64,000 nucleotides of DNA from Parapristionchus giblindavisi (taxonomy: Eukaryota; Nematoda; Chromadorea; Rhabditida; Diplogasteridae). The notes under the pieces are model-generated. The model had not been told where the DNA came from. It did no database searches and saw nothing but the letters and a program-made list of their open reading frames with translations. The stretch lies in the NCBI GenBank assembly GCA_943737045.1, contig CALSFV010000260.1, positions 496,001 through 560,000 on the forward strand. The letters run 5' to 3'. A program made the translations under genes and the position numbers. Within the stretch, counting starts at the first letter, position 1. Each line of letters begins with the position of its first letter. Positions 12,340-25,699 of this stretch are shown here, piece after piece.

Positions 12340-12610
12340 GGTTGTGCGGAAAATATTTTTCGGAAAAAATTCGGAAAACTTTTTTTCCGGTCTAAAATAC
12401 CGGAAAAATCGGAAAATCTTCTGCAAAACGCATTTTCTTGTGTTTCATATAACAATTTCTTTCGAAAACGATCAAAGCATACATAGGAATGATCAAAAAT
12501 CATTTTGCAGCAATTAAAGATAACAATTACCCAAAAACATATAAACGAACAATGTGAAAATTTACCGAAAAGGGGTCGAAAAAACCGGAAAATTTTCCGC
12601 ACAACCCTGC
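12340..12610. repeat. Foldback element with gcagggttgtgcgg ends
   Basis: The left end gcagggttgtgcggaaaat pairs with the right end attttccgcacaaccctgc. The inside is rich in ttttccgg words. A related element with ends cagggctgtgcgaaaa is at 59342-59780, and partial ones are near 53568-53630 and 55999-56060. Confidence 0.8.
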
Positions 12611-13670
12611 AGGAGAGACTAGCTCTAGCGATTACGTGCTGCCAAAGTGCAGCGACAACGATCATCTCGAATACTTTTGAGGCGGAAAACAGATTTCTTC
12701 TCACTTGCTTCGCCTCGTTCCATAATTGTATTGATTTTTCACTTTTGCTATAATTTATCGTTAAAGCTAAATAAATTATTATTCTTCGGTTTTTTTTATT
12801 ATTTTGATTTTCCATCTCTTAAAAATATTTTTAGCAAAGGGAAAAAAAATACTCTCACACTTTGCACAATTCTCACGCTATCGTTGAACTTTCACTTCTG
12901 TTTTGCCAACCTTTAAAAACAAGTCAATTTACAATTTCTCATAGTTTATTGATTAGTTACATATGTGTGTCACCAGCTATACAAAGGTAAGTTATAATGA
13001 TAATGCATAATAATAATGATGAATATTGATTATTGGTTTGAGAAAGAAAGGCTGAAGGAATGTTGTGTTTGATAAGACGTTGTGATTGATAAGGAGGGAA
13101 ATGCACATAGTGTGGTATACTGTATTTGGAATGAAAAGATCGCGGGGGGCAATGCACAAAGTATGGAATGTAAGCAAATCAATCAATAATTACATAAATA
13201 GAAATAAATATATGTATAGTACTTAATTTAACACTAAAAGTTCCTTGAAAGACAGAGGGACGTTGATTAGCTAGTACAGTGCCTCGCGGGGAAATTGCAC
13301 CTTTAAACTTATGGTGGTTAGAGAGGAAAATGCTAGAAACCGATATGATATTCCTATTGAAACGAGAAAAGTCTGCTAATTACAGTAAGTCTAGAGCACC
13401 ACTCAAATGATGATGATGATGATGGTGAATGATAACTACGGTATGTCAACGGTTGAGAGGTACGGTATGTGTAAAGCATATACGATCGATAGCAGGAGAG
13501 GATCATTGCGACATGAAGTGGGGGGTATACGGTAGGTCTACGAGATTACGGTAGGCCGAGAGAGCGGAGAGGAGGGCAAGAGGAACAGAGACATAACACT
13601 ACCGGGATACAGGATTCGTTTAAAAAAATCGACATTCTAATCAGAGTTACAGTAAGTGTACTACAGTACT

Positions 13671-16600
13671 TTACTCATTGAACAGTTCTACATATAGGGG
13701 AGGAAGATCAATGGTCGACTCCATCTCTCGTAGCTCTCGTAGTAGTTCATTGTGCAGTTGAGCCGTGTCATCGAGTGCCGGAAGGATGTCCCGAAGGATA
13801 TGCGGCACTGCACTCACTCTGAAATATTGATTGATTGAAAACGAATATCGATTGGTTTCGTCTACAGTAATCCCAGCAGGAATACCTACAGTAATCTCCG
13901 AAAAATCAATAAATATACAGTACCTCGCTGGCATATGCAGTAGATTGTGGATGGCCGATCCAACCGTACCCGAGTATCCGACCGGTTTCTCGACCAGAAT
14001 CATCGCCGACAACAGTGCGATCTACAAGATCGATTATTGATTGGGGTTACGGTAATAGATAGGATACTGTAACTGTCAAATCAATCGATATTCCTTACCT
14101 CTTGAGGAGTCAGCCTGAAGAAGGAAAGCGCCCGGACTGATTCGCGTATGGTCGTCAAAAGACTGTGCTCACTGCAAGAATGATACGGTAAGAATAAGAA
14201 TGGTACGGTAGCTAAAGGATACTGTAACCCATGGTCATAGCCATACTGATTACGGTAAGGGATTGGTATGGTACCGGGCTGCAGTAGCCTAAGGGCAACC
14301 AATGGATACTGTATCTTACGATACCCCCGGGTACGGTAGCCCGTCTGGTTACGGTAAACTGACCGATGGAGTTCGATGGCGGAGATGCTGGCGTGATCAA
14401 GCGGCAGGATGAGATTGGATATCCGAATGCTCTCGGTCGACACGTCGAAGGATGCGGACAGTGAGAGTAGCAACATTTGGAATGAAGCACTCTGAAAATC
14501 GATATATTTAAATATATTAAATAATTATACACACAATTAAGTTATAATTAAGCAATCATACAGTTAATTAAGTTTATGTAACAATAGTTCGACTCGCAGA
14601 CCTATTCCCATTGGATATTATATCATCCCTAATGCATTTGCTCGAATTGTGAAACACGAATTCAACCCTATAGATCTATAGATCGCATATATTCAAACGG
14701 CAGTGGAGGGATACCGAATCGGAGGGCAGAGATGGTTATCAGGCAGAGTGAAAGATAGATAAGAGGTAGAGGTAGGGCGAGATGGAGAGGTAGAGGTAGG
14801 CACTAGGGCAGAGGGAGAGACTGGGGTAGAGGCAGAGGCAGAGGGAGAGTCAAGAGGTAGAGGCAGAGATAGAGATAGTGTCCCTATCGGCTGTCCTTAC
14901 GGGATCAGAGATGCGATCAGCGCATATCATTATAATTGATCTTTGGCGATATATATCCTTCAAGAACAACAGTGCAAAAATCGTAATATCAGAACGGTTT
15001 AAGAAAATCAATAAATCAATATTTTAAAACCAATTAAAAAATTAAAATAAATAAGCACCTTCAACAACGAAATCTGCTCTTGCTGATCCAACTGCTTGAA
15101 CGTGAACAACTCCTTGGCGAAATTGATGCCCGCCTGCAGGTACGGATTCACCGACGTCGCCAGCATGTACCAGAAGCGCTTTCGGTCCTGCAACGATGAC
15201 TACCGTAATCACGAACATTACCGTAACCGTAATTCAGGATATCGCTACCGTAATACTACCGTAACCGAAATACTCACAAACTGTTCAAACATGGTCGGAT
15301 CGTATTCGGCGGGCTCTCGCGGCGACAGTAACCCTCGGTAGGTGAGCTCGTACTGACGAGGAATCTCGGATAGCCGATCGTCCATTGCGGAGGATCCCAT
15401 CTGGAAAAGAGCGCTAATTACTACCGTAACCAGAAGATACCGTAATCATGATTTCCATGCACCCTCTACAGTGATCTGATCTACCGTAATCATGATCTAC
15501 CGTACCCAGGCGATACCATAATCATCACCATGTACAGTGATCAAATCTACCGTAACCATTATCTACCGTACCCAGGATATACCGTAATCATCACCGTCTA
15601 CAGTGATCAGATCCACCGTAACCATGATCTACCGTAACCCGAATACCACCGAACCTGCGCAGACGGCGGGTAGGCGACGTCGCTGGGCACGGTTCCTTGC
15701 TGGGGCGCCATCGGGAATCCGCCGCTGGCGCCACCAAAGTTGATGGGCGCGGCGGCTATCGAATGCGCGGCATAGCCGGCCGCGTAGTGCGGATACAGAC
15801 CGTAATCGTAGCCTGCAACCGGAACGATAAAAATACATCATCGACGATGTCTTTACTTATGGTAATCACTTTCTACATAATTCAATCACTGATACTACAG
15901 TATCCACCCTAGTCTACAGTAACCCTCTACAGTAACAAAAACTACTACAGTATCCACCTTGGTCTACAGTAACCCTCAACAGTAACAAAAACTACTACAG
16001 TATCCACCCTGGTCTACAGTAACAAAAACTACTATCTACAGTATCCACCCCGGTATACAGTAACCCTCTACCGTAACTAAAACTACAGTATTCCATGATC
16101 TACAGTAACCCTCTACCATAACGAAAACCACCGTATACCTGCTTCGAATTGTTCCTGCTTAAAATGCTCCTGCTTGATGTCCATGGCGTGGAAGTCGCCG
16201 CCGAATACGACGATCTGATGAGGACTCGGACCGGGCACGGACGCGCTCGTGTTCGCGATTGGCGACGACGTACCGCCCCTTAAATATTTATTTATTTATT
16301 TATTACATTAAATATTTATTTATTTTATTTTAAACTATTATTTTTTACCGATGTCATGTTATATACAGGAACGGACAATTATGTTGATCAACTTGTCTGA
16401 GCCTAATGATGAAACGAAAAATGAGGGAACAAAACAGTGTGTTATTGATCAAAAATCAATAATCAATAATCAATAATCAATAATCAATAATCATGCACTC
16501 TCACCTTCCAGAAGGACTCGGTCCTCCGCCAACCGTAGAGGGTCCGCTGCCGCCTTCATAGGGCAGGAACGACAGTGGCGAGGGGAACGGAATGCCCTGC

Positions 16601-19146
16601 GCTTCCGCCAGTTGACGGTGCATTCGGACCTAAGCGGATACGGTAAGTACACCATCAACGGGGCGACGTTTCCCAAACCTCGTCTTCCACTCGTTCACGC
16701 TGTTTCTTGGACATGCGTCCGAATTTGACTGCGTCCTTGGACATGCCCATCTCGATGCACTTGTTCAGCCGACAGTACTGACACCGGTTCCTGGATTACG
16801 GTAAGAGCTGGTTACGGTGGATATGGGCTATCTATTGATTCACCATGATCATCATAAATGAAACTCGTGAGTGAATTATTAAATCAATACTACAGTATCC
16901 TAGCAAATCAATAGTACAGTACGAAAGTAAGTCAATACTACAGTATCCCAGTAAATCAATACTACAGTATCCTACAGTACACCTTACCGATTGACTCGAT
17001 CAACGACGCAATTTCGCTGTCGTGGGCACGAATAGTTCACGTTGGTCGATTGACTCCGACGGAAGAAGCCCTAATTATCGATTGATTAGACTCATTCTAC
17101 CGTAATCAGCTGTTATTCGTTCAAGTATTGATTATTTATTCCCTGTCATTTTGAAATCTTCCCTCTCGAGGTTTGGCATGTATAGACAAATGGTTTGCAA
17201 GGTTGTTCAGAGAGGAGACAGGGAGGGAGAGAGAGAGGGGGGAGAGAGAGAGAGAGGGAGAGGGAGAGAGAGATGGGGAGAGAGAGGGAGAGAGGGAGAG
17301 AGAGAGAGAGGGGGAGAGAGAGAGAGAGAGCCGAGAGTAGATAGTGACCCTAACTGATCAAGATGAGAGAGGATAAGAAAGAATGGGAGGATACTATCTG
17401 AGGTGACAGAGGGAGTAAAAGGTAGAGGGAGGAGAGAAGGAGAGGGAGAGGGAGAGGGAGAGGAAGAGGGAGAGGGAGAGGTAGAGGGAGAGGTAGAGGG
17501 GGAGAGGAGAAAGAGGGAGAGGGAGAGAGTAAAAGAAGAAGGCTCATATATCTCCATACTAATAACTACTCTAGTAATGGCTCGAGGTCACCTTATGAGA
17601 GAGAGGGAGGGAGAGACTAAGTGATCATTATATCTTATTGACACCTTTGATCTACTCCTTTGCATTCGCACCGACATGATATTGGTAATCGTTTAGTTTA
17701 TTAGATGAATATACAGGCAAAAAGCAAGGTAATGTTATCTCGTTATTATGTGATCTCCCGCAGGACTGCGCAAATCAATCAATAAATTATTCATTCGTTC
17801 AATCAACCAATCAATCAAGCAATTTACTCATATCAAGTATATTACTAGACGAAGTGAGGGCATTTCATACTGCGGTTCGCAAAAAAAGGTTGCAAAACTA
17901 TACTGCACTATCGCATGAAAAATGCAATGACTGGGAGTTATCGTTCTCAAGAGTAATCATGGGACATGGGTGCTTGGACCAGATCCATGCGGGTACCTGT
18001 TGGTAAACAGATGCTCATCCCCTACTTCTCCTCAGCTTCTAACCCTGCCGCATCTTTACCTCAATCTCACAGCGTTTCTATAATACAGTGGGAGCGCGCA
18101 TCGAAATTTTGGCAAAATGCCAAAAAAATTACGGTATGACTGCACCGTGGTGTACTCTCGCCGTCTGTGTCTCTCACTTTTGCGTGCTCTCTCTCTTTTT
18201 CGCTCTACCTTTTTCTCTGTTACACCATGAGCGCTCTCGAACACGCTGTGCAATCTTCATCGTCATCATCTTCCATCCCATCCACTGTGACGCTTCCTCA
18301 GCATTCACAAGTAATATGCCCATTCCTACCGTATTCTAATATACCCATTCCTACCGTATTCTAATATGCCCATTCCTACCGTATTCTAATATGCCCATTC
18401 CTACCGTATTCTAATATGCCCATTCCTACCGTATTCTAATATGCCCATTCCTACCGTATTCTAATATGCCCATTCCTACCGTATTCTAATATGCCCATTC
18501 CTACCGTATTCTAATATGCCCATTCCTACCGTATTCTAATATGCCCATTTCTACCGTACTCTCTCTCTCTCCATCCACAGTGTGGATTCCACACACCATC
18601 AAGTGCATTTCATACGGACAATAGCCCCCATCTACATTCAGTAGATGATGATGATGAATAAGAATAGCCTAATATCTCTCACCCCCCCCCTCTCTCTCTC
18701 CCTTCTCTCTCTCACTCCCTCTCTCTCTCTCCCTTCTCTCTCTCACTCTCTCTCTCTCCCTCTCTCTCCCTCCCTCTCTCTCTCACTCTCTCCTCTCTCC
18801 CTCCCTCTCTCTCTCCCTCTCTCTCATCTTTTTCCTCTTGTCCATCTCTTCTTCCTCTTCTTTTTCATCGTCTTATTCATTCATTCGCAAGGTCAGCCGA
18901 AGGGCGCCCACCACTCACTATGACACTGTCTAAATATCTCGAGAGTGAGAGCAAGATCCCCCTCCTTGAAGAGGGAGAGAGGGAGAGGGAGGAAGAGGGA
19001 GAGAGAGAGGGAGAGAGAGAGTGAGAGATAGAAAGAGAGAGGGGGAGAGAGAGGAGAAAGAGAGAGAGAGGGAGAGAGAGCGAGAGTGAGAGAGAGAGGG
19101 AGGGAGAGGGAGAGGGAGAGGGAGAGGGAGAGGGAGAGGGAGAGGG

Positions 19147-19201
<55 letters not shown>

Positions 19202-22200
19202 GGAGAGAGAGGGAGAGAGAGCGAGAGGGAGAGAGAGGGAGGGAGAGGGAGAGAGAGAGAGAGGGAGAGAGAGAGAGAGAGCTTGGGGCGATGGGGGGGA
19301 TTGAGCGAAAAAGAGGAAGGCGAGAGGAAATGACAGTAACCCAGTTTCGACGAGTGTTGTGGATTGTGGATGGAATTAGAGAACATCTCTCCGGGGTATG
19401 AATCATAGATCCAGTGAATAGTAATCAATCAATAACAACCACTCTTTCCGGATATTGATTGATCCCGATTGATCGATTAGTCATTGACTACCGTAATACC
19501 AAAGAACACTATCCGTAAAGGCAAGAGTGATGCCAAAACGTAAGAGGAATGATTTTTGGCAATAGTCTTTTTCAGCGGGATACGATATCGGAAGATCAAT
19601 AAAAACGCGAGACAGGATAGGAGGAATACAGTAACCAACGAGAATAATATAGATACAGTAATCAAGCAAACAAAAATCAATAATCGTCAATATGCAGTAC
19701 ACCAAAGGCTACCGTACCTTGCATCCCTCGCAGGTGATCACTCCGTAGTGCACGCCGGAGGACTTGTCGCCGCACACCTTACATGGTATGGCCTCGATCT
19801 GAGCTGAAAATAAATCACTTCACGATCAGCTTTCTGGATTACGGTAACCCCCTGTTCTTGGTATTTTTGTAATTGATTAATTTGAATGGATTACGGTAGC
19901 CCTAACAATAAGCATACTGTGTTCTCGATCTTTCAGTCCAGGCTTGCTTTGAATGGATTACGGTAGCCCTAAGCTTACTGTTCTTAGCTTTTCAGTACTT
20001 GATTTCTTTGACTGGATTACGGTAGCCCTAGGCATACTGTATTCGTGTCAGTCTGTCATTGATTGATGGTTGTAATATGTCCACATTCACAAATAATCGC
20101 TGGTTGCTGGTATTGTGGAGAGGAATTATGATTGAATTCAATTCATCCCTACTCTCATCCCATCTCTCTCTCCCTCTCCCTCTCCCTCTCCCTCTCCCTC
20201 CCTCTCCCTCTATTCATATCCTCGGGGATCTCTCCCTCTCGGATTCTCTCCCTCTACCCTTTAGCCTCCCTCTCTCCCTCACCCAATCCCCAGTGTCGAA
20301 GGCCATTCTAGATGCAACGTACCACTACACCGCACCATACACAACAAACAATTACTCCCCATATCCCCTCAGTGGTGCTATTTGGGAAATCTCGCAATCG
20401 AAGGACGCACCACGGGTTACGGTAGGCACACGCACGCAACAACACGAAAGGGCACACAAAGTACAGTAGTCGTCTGTTGTCCTTTGACCATAGTGCACAC
20501 ACAAGGATTCTTGCGTAACTCGATTAACTCTGGCAGGTTTTCTCACTCTCGCCCTCTACCTCTTCCTCTCTACCTCTTCCTCTCTCCCTCTCCCTCTCCC
20601 TTACTTGTATCATACTCCCTACTCAAGATGCGCGCGCAAGGTACCAAGTAGTACATGTAAGTTCATAGCAGTACAACTATCTCTATTCTATCTCTCTCTC
20701 TAACTCTCTCATTATCCCACACTCTCTCACTCTCTATCCCCCCACCAATAATCTCGACCAAAGGTTCTTTAACAAACTCCCTCAATTTATCACTGATCTT
20801 CCCATTTTGTAAACAAAATGACCACCACGAGACAATCAAAGAATTCTTATATTAAAACTCTTGAATGATGATCTACAGTACCTGGTTACTGTACATCGGC
20901 AAACATACCCCAAGGTGCAATAAGCATACAGTACACCTAAGGGCAACCTCTCTCTCACTCCTCCCTAGCCAAACACTTCTCGCCTACCGTACCATCTATC
21001 CACAATCGAACTCTACCGAACCCAGATCCATCCCACCGTAACCCGGGTTGAACCCTACCGTATACTGGACCCTACAGGTGGGGTGGCTAATCCATCCAAA
21101 ATAGCCTTAGACGTCAGAGTCTTTCATAGGGAAGAAGAAGAGGAGTGACCTACATTTGAACTTTCCCAAGGACAATTTCCGAATAGTATGATACACACAC
21201 GAAAAAAGAGCGAAAGGACCGCAGACAATGATACAAACACGCGCCAAACGCATCACTTTTTTCAAATCTGCATCCGTCGGCCACACTAAACGCACCCACA
21301 CCACACCAGCTGCCTACCGTATAGCTTCCCGCACAACAGCTGTTCAAGCGCGCCCCTTGAGACACAAGGGGCGGGGGCTACCGTAATCTCCTTCACACAA
21401 CAATCACGTACAAATAAACATAATAAGCGATGGAAAATAAATAAAATAAATAAATAAATTTATTCCAGCACCTCTCATATCATGCAGGGGTGGTAGCCTC
21501 GCGGGAGAGGCGTGATGGTGCAGCGGGAGATTCTGATGGGACAGAATTTTGGACGACTGGGATAGAGAAGAGTTTGCTACTCTCTCCGTATTCAGTATAT
21601 ATTAGAAAGGTAGATGAGAAGACACGAAGAAAGGAAGGGAAGGAAGGAGAAGAGGGAGGAAGGTACTGTGGGGCTGTCTCTAACTATCTTCTCTCTAACT
21701 CTCTCTCCCTCTCCCTTTCTCTCTCTCTCCCTCTCCTTTTCGTGACAGTCTCCGGGGACGAGAGAGTGGTGGGGGCAATGACCCCCACTCCTCCTCCCCT
21801 CCCCTCGCCTCCCTCTGCCTCTAGAGTAGCCACAGGGCAATATCTCTACCTCTCCCTCTACCTCTATAGAGGCATGTATCTCTTGAGGGAGAGGGAGAGA
21901 TTCAAGAGGGAGAGAGGTAGAGATATGCTATTGATGGTTGGGAGATAAAGGGATGGTCGGGTGGGGGATCAAGAGAGAATACAATGCAATGCACAAAAGA
22001 ATCACCAAATACGTCACGAAACATTTATGTAGCAATTGTAAACAAAAGAAAAGTGAACAAAAACCGGTGATTTAAATTACTTAATAAGCCTTAAATCATT
22101 AAATACTATGTTCCTAACTAATTTAAGCAAATTAAGGACTTTGGTAAAAATCGAATCGAGGTAGAATTTGAAAAGGACATTAGGACGTTCTTAGGAAACC

Positions 22201-24769
22201 AAACATGGATTATTTTACAGTTAACAAAAAAAAAACAAAATTAACAACAACAAAGAACAACAACAGACTATGCGGTTACGGTACTATTAGCGATGTTAGA
22301 TGTGATTCAAGCCGGGGGTACATTAGTAAGAGCATACTGTAATGTTATCGATTGGGGGTGGTATACGGTATAGTGGTATACGGTATTCACAGAGGAAGGT
22401 ATTGTGCGCGACCTACGGTATTGTTCGATGGATAGTGATTGCTAATAAATAGTGCTATAAATAAATATAAATAGTGCATTGCGCTACGACCTACGGTACT
22501 CTATGGATGATGATTATTGATTGATGGATGGTGATTATTGATTGATAGATATTGATTATTGATTGATAGATATTGATTATTGATTGATAGATATTGATTA
22601 TTGATTGATAACATGGGCATTGATGTAGGCGGCATAGTCGGCGCGGAAGGTCATCGCTCGAGCCGCCAGTTCCTCTCGATTGGCGCAACGGAGCGTGTCG
22701 GGCGCCTTCTGAAATTCATCAAACAATCAATAAATAAATCGATAATTCAACCCAATGACAGTATACTTATCATATCCAATCGATAACTAGGAGTATTTAA
22801 ATCGAGAATTTGGAAAGAAATAGAGTAAGCAAAGCTTGATCAAGCATGGTGAATCCATGTTCCACCCCGATCATATCTAACGACAACAAATTGCGGATCG
22901 TTGGATGTGCCACACTTAAAATCTAGCGAATATCTCTAGAAATATTCATGTGTGTCTGCATCCTAACAGTCCTGCACAACATGCTTCCCTCTTATCTATA
23001 TCAATCAGTCAATTAATCAATCTTTAATCTCTCACAGTGCACATCATTTTAAAATTCACACCAGAGCTCATTCGACACTCTCCGCTCTGGCAATACTCTT
23101 TAGCTTTCTACGAGAGAGCATTGCCAGAGCGATTAGCTCGAAGTGTGCCTATAAGTTGCACGAGACGGGATTAAGTGGATGTTTTTTGCGAAGGGCCATC
23201 ACCAGAGGCAAATCAGTTTGTCTATATCTATTCACTTTCATCAGCCCCCTCCTTCCAAACCATCAACCCCTGTTGAACCCAATCTCTGCACTTCTTCGAT
23301 TTTAGGCCATCCCCTCCTCTCCTAATCACTTAAACATGGCACAATCAATAATCTCCTCACTCCGCAGCGCCTTCGTCATCGGCATCCAATTCCATCCCAA
23401 CACCGCTAGTGCACCGCCCTTCGACCCTTCCCCACGGTCATACGTGGGTGGCATTGTCGCTAGAGGCAAAGCCCACGCGGTTTTGGCACCCTACCCACCC
23501 GATTTTGCAAAAATCATTCAAAAATGAGAACGATTTCGCCAAAATTCTTACAAAAACGACATTTGTATGTCCAATTCTCCCTTTTTTTGCATCCGACCCA
23601 CCCGATTTAATTTTCCAGCGACAATGGCTGCCCATGTATGCCCACGGTCACCCTCTCCTTTAAAACCCTCCCTACCCAGTAGTACTGACACTAACTCACT
23701 GCTACAATGGCCAATCTATCATCCTATTCGCCCGCGTGTATCATCAATATTACTCCCCCTACCGAGTAGTACTCTACCCCTGCGCAGTCCACTTTTACCC
23801 CCGGGTAATACCCCTCTCCATATGAAACAATCATCTCTATCTCTCTAATAGAGTATTCTCTCTATATATCACTGCATCCCCATCCAATGTCCACTTAATC
23901 TGACTATCCCCTCCCATCTCCCGGTATACACATCACTTATCCCATATGAGCGAAGCAGAACCTTCTCTCACTCGCTCTATCCATATCCGCATTTTTCTCA
24001 CAATCTCTCTCGCTACCACCATGCAGCTTTAGCTGATCCTCACATAGGGCCTGGGGGCTACTACGGGCTAATAAAGACTACTGAATTGCTAAACTACGAA
24101 GCTAAGAAGAACTACGAAACTACTAAAAACTACTACTAAGGACTACTAAAGACTAGGGAACATGAACCAAGCCCTTTTTAAAAATCAATCAATCAATGTT
24201 ATTCCATGGACAATGCATTACAATCCAATTATAGAGTTAAACATTTCTACATACACCTAATCTACCAGATATTGTCCGTATAAAATGTACTTGTATAATT
24301 GCCTAGCTTCTAGCTGTTAACCAGAGAAATAACTATTGATCCCTTCCTCCCTACCTTCCTCGCTGTCTCTGATCTACCTACTATCTCACTTGTGCTCTCT
24401 ATCTAAACATAGAAACACATTGCGGCTATGGCTGTCTACTCTCATAGCAAATAGACAAGTGTATTGTATACGGTCAATATATTCCCTACCCATGTTCCGC
24501 TCAAACATCACCTGCCATAATTTCTTACCATCGTCCAACATGCGTCGATCACGATAGACTACCAAACCCCAGTCTACCGTACCCCTCTCTGGTGGATAGA
24601 TGTATGGTTGATCGTATGGTACAACTCGGCACCCCTCATCCCCCTTCTCCACTTCAACTTCGCTCTTTCCCCCTCTCATTCCTCCTCCTCCTCCTCTTCC
24701 TTCTATTCTCCCCCCTCCATGGCTTTCACTTTCGACGTCCTCTACCGAAGGAAGGAGAAGAAGAGACAA
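13671..24769 (-). CDS. nhr-23: NHR-23/ROR-type nuclear hormone receptor, 13 exons
   Basis: Nuclear transcription factor; the family binds monomeric half-sites and in nematodes controls moulting. Exons (high to low): 24769-24490, 19803-19718, 17070-16988, 16790-16679, 16629-16505, 16278-16139, 15812-15655, 15400-15278, 15187-15059, 14491-14364, 14171-14099, 14021-13924, 13818-13671. Phases agree throughout, giving 560 aa. The first zinc finger holds Cys101, 104, 118 and 121 with P box CEGCKGFFRRS; the second has [13 protein letters not shown] and [11 protein letters not shown]. The C-terminal extension [21 protein letters not shown] is the ROR/HR3/NHR-23 hallmark. A Gly/Pro/Ser-rich hinge follows (190-330). 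The ligand domain has the helix 3-5 signature [19 protein letters not shown], and the end [10 protein letters not shown] is an AF-2-like helix. Exon 1 is assigned because it ends ERNM in the phase needed to continue into AQIEAIPC; its exact ATG is uncertain. Introns are loaded with TACCGTA/TACAGTA words. Confidence 0.9.
17209..17535 (+). repeat. Purine (GAGAGG) tracts in nhr-23 intron 2
   Basis: Two long runs of g/a (about 17209-17332 and 17405-17535) are broken by about 70 bases of ordinary sequence. ORFs predicted on either strand are Arg/Glu/Gly or Ser/Pro/Leu repeats caused by base composition. Confidence 0.9.
18319..18562 (+). repeat. 25-bp tandem repeat, about 10 copies
   Basis: The unit reads cccattcctaccgtattct plus aatatg, repeated head to tail with almost no variation and fading into ctctctct. 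It lies in nhr-23 intron 2. Each unit carries one TACCGTA word. Confidence 0.93.
18674..19285. repeat. Facing pyrimidine and purine tracts
   Basis: 18674-18835 is ct-rich on the plus strand and 18960-19285 is ga-rich, so the two are imperfectly complementary around about 120 bases of mixed sequence. A long hairpin is possible. It lies in nhr-23 intron 2. Confidence 0.85.
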
Positions 24770-25616
24770 GTAGAAAGATGTGTGCGAGAGAGACAGAGGG
24801 AGAGGGAGAGAGGGAGAGGCAGAGGTAGAGATAGAGAGGTAGGGACCCCTTCTTTTCTTAATGCAGCGCCCCTGTGGGAATGAAAGATCGAAGAAGAATA
24901 ACTCCTCGAGATTGCACAGGAATTGTGAGGGATGAAGGGGGAAATATGATCAGAGATCAGAGATCAAAGATCACTATTGCCTATTCAAACGATAGAAAGT
25001 GTTGTGTATCTATGCACACTTAACGCAATATAAACTTTTAGTACAGAGACACCCGAGCTAATTTAAAATTATCCGCGTTGGCAAGACTCGAGCTAGGAAT
25101 CGGAATTAGAATTAGGATGATAATCATGCATGGGCGCCGACATGGGGGTGCCCCTGTAAAATTATGACTTTTCGAAAATTTGTGGAATGCCCCCCCCCCT
25201 TCGTAAAAAAGGCGATTAAGTGAAATTTTAAATTTTTGAAAAAAAGTGAAGGCCCTCTGTAAAATTTACTATTTTTCGTTCGAATGCCCCCCTGTATAAA
25301 CGAGCTCCGGGTACCCCGCCCATGTATGATAGACACCCCGAGCTAATTTAAAATTATCCGCGTTGGCAAGACTCGAGCTAGGAATCGGAATTAGAATTAG
25401 GATGATAATTATAATCCCGTAAGAGAGGGCAACCGCGCACGCGCGAGATACATAAAGGTCAATGTAGTTTTGAAAACAAAAGAGGTGTCGGTAAAAAGTG
25501 GTTAAATAAACTGGTCGTGAAATCATTTAATAATTCAAATCATGTTCAGGAGCCAAGTTTTAAAGAAGTCCAAAAGCATAATTTAAAAATCTAGAATAAA
25601 AGGACCTTTTCTTCGT

Positions 25617-25699
<83 letters not shown>

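Larger units (their letters stand above)
11161..13670. other. Gap between threonine aldolase and nhr-23
   Basis: No gene is supported over 2.5 kb between the ends of two genes that converge here. It holds a hairpin near 11310-11490 (tttacccgaatg... / ...atttgggtaa), a tRNA-like stretch (11683-11756, minus), a dispersed block with cgctctcgaaacgctgtg words (about 11820-12060) and a foldback repeat at 12340-12610. Confidence 0.55.

Noticed and set aside
12297..12815. 172-codon ORF on the minus strand
   Set aside because: It spans the foldback element at 12340-12610; the Lys/Phe-rich protein mirrors the ttttccgg repeats.
18319..18562. CRISPR-like array
   Set aside because: The 25-bp units are head to tail with no spacers, in a eukaryotic intron.
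18877..19428. 183- and 158-codon ORFs (minus strand) over the GA tract
   Set aside because: Simple-sequence artefact inside nhr-23 intron 2.
24592..24883. Two plus-strand ORFs over nhr-23 exon 1
   Set aside because: They are shadows on the opposite strand of the exon, which joins in phase to the zinc-finger exon.
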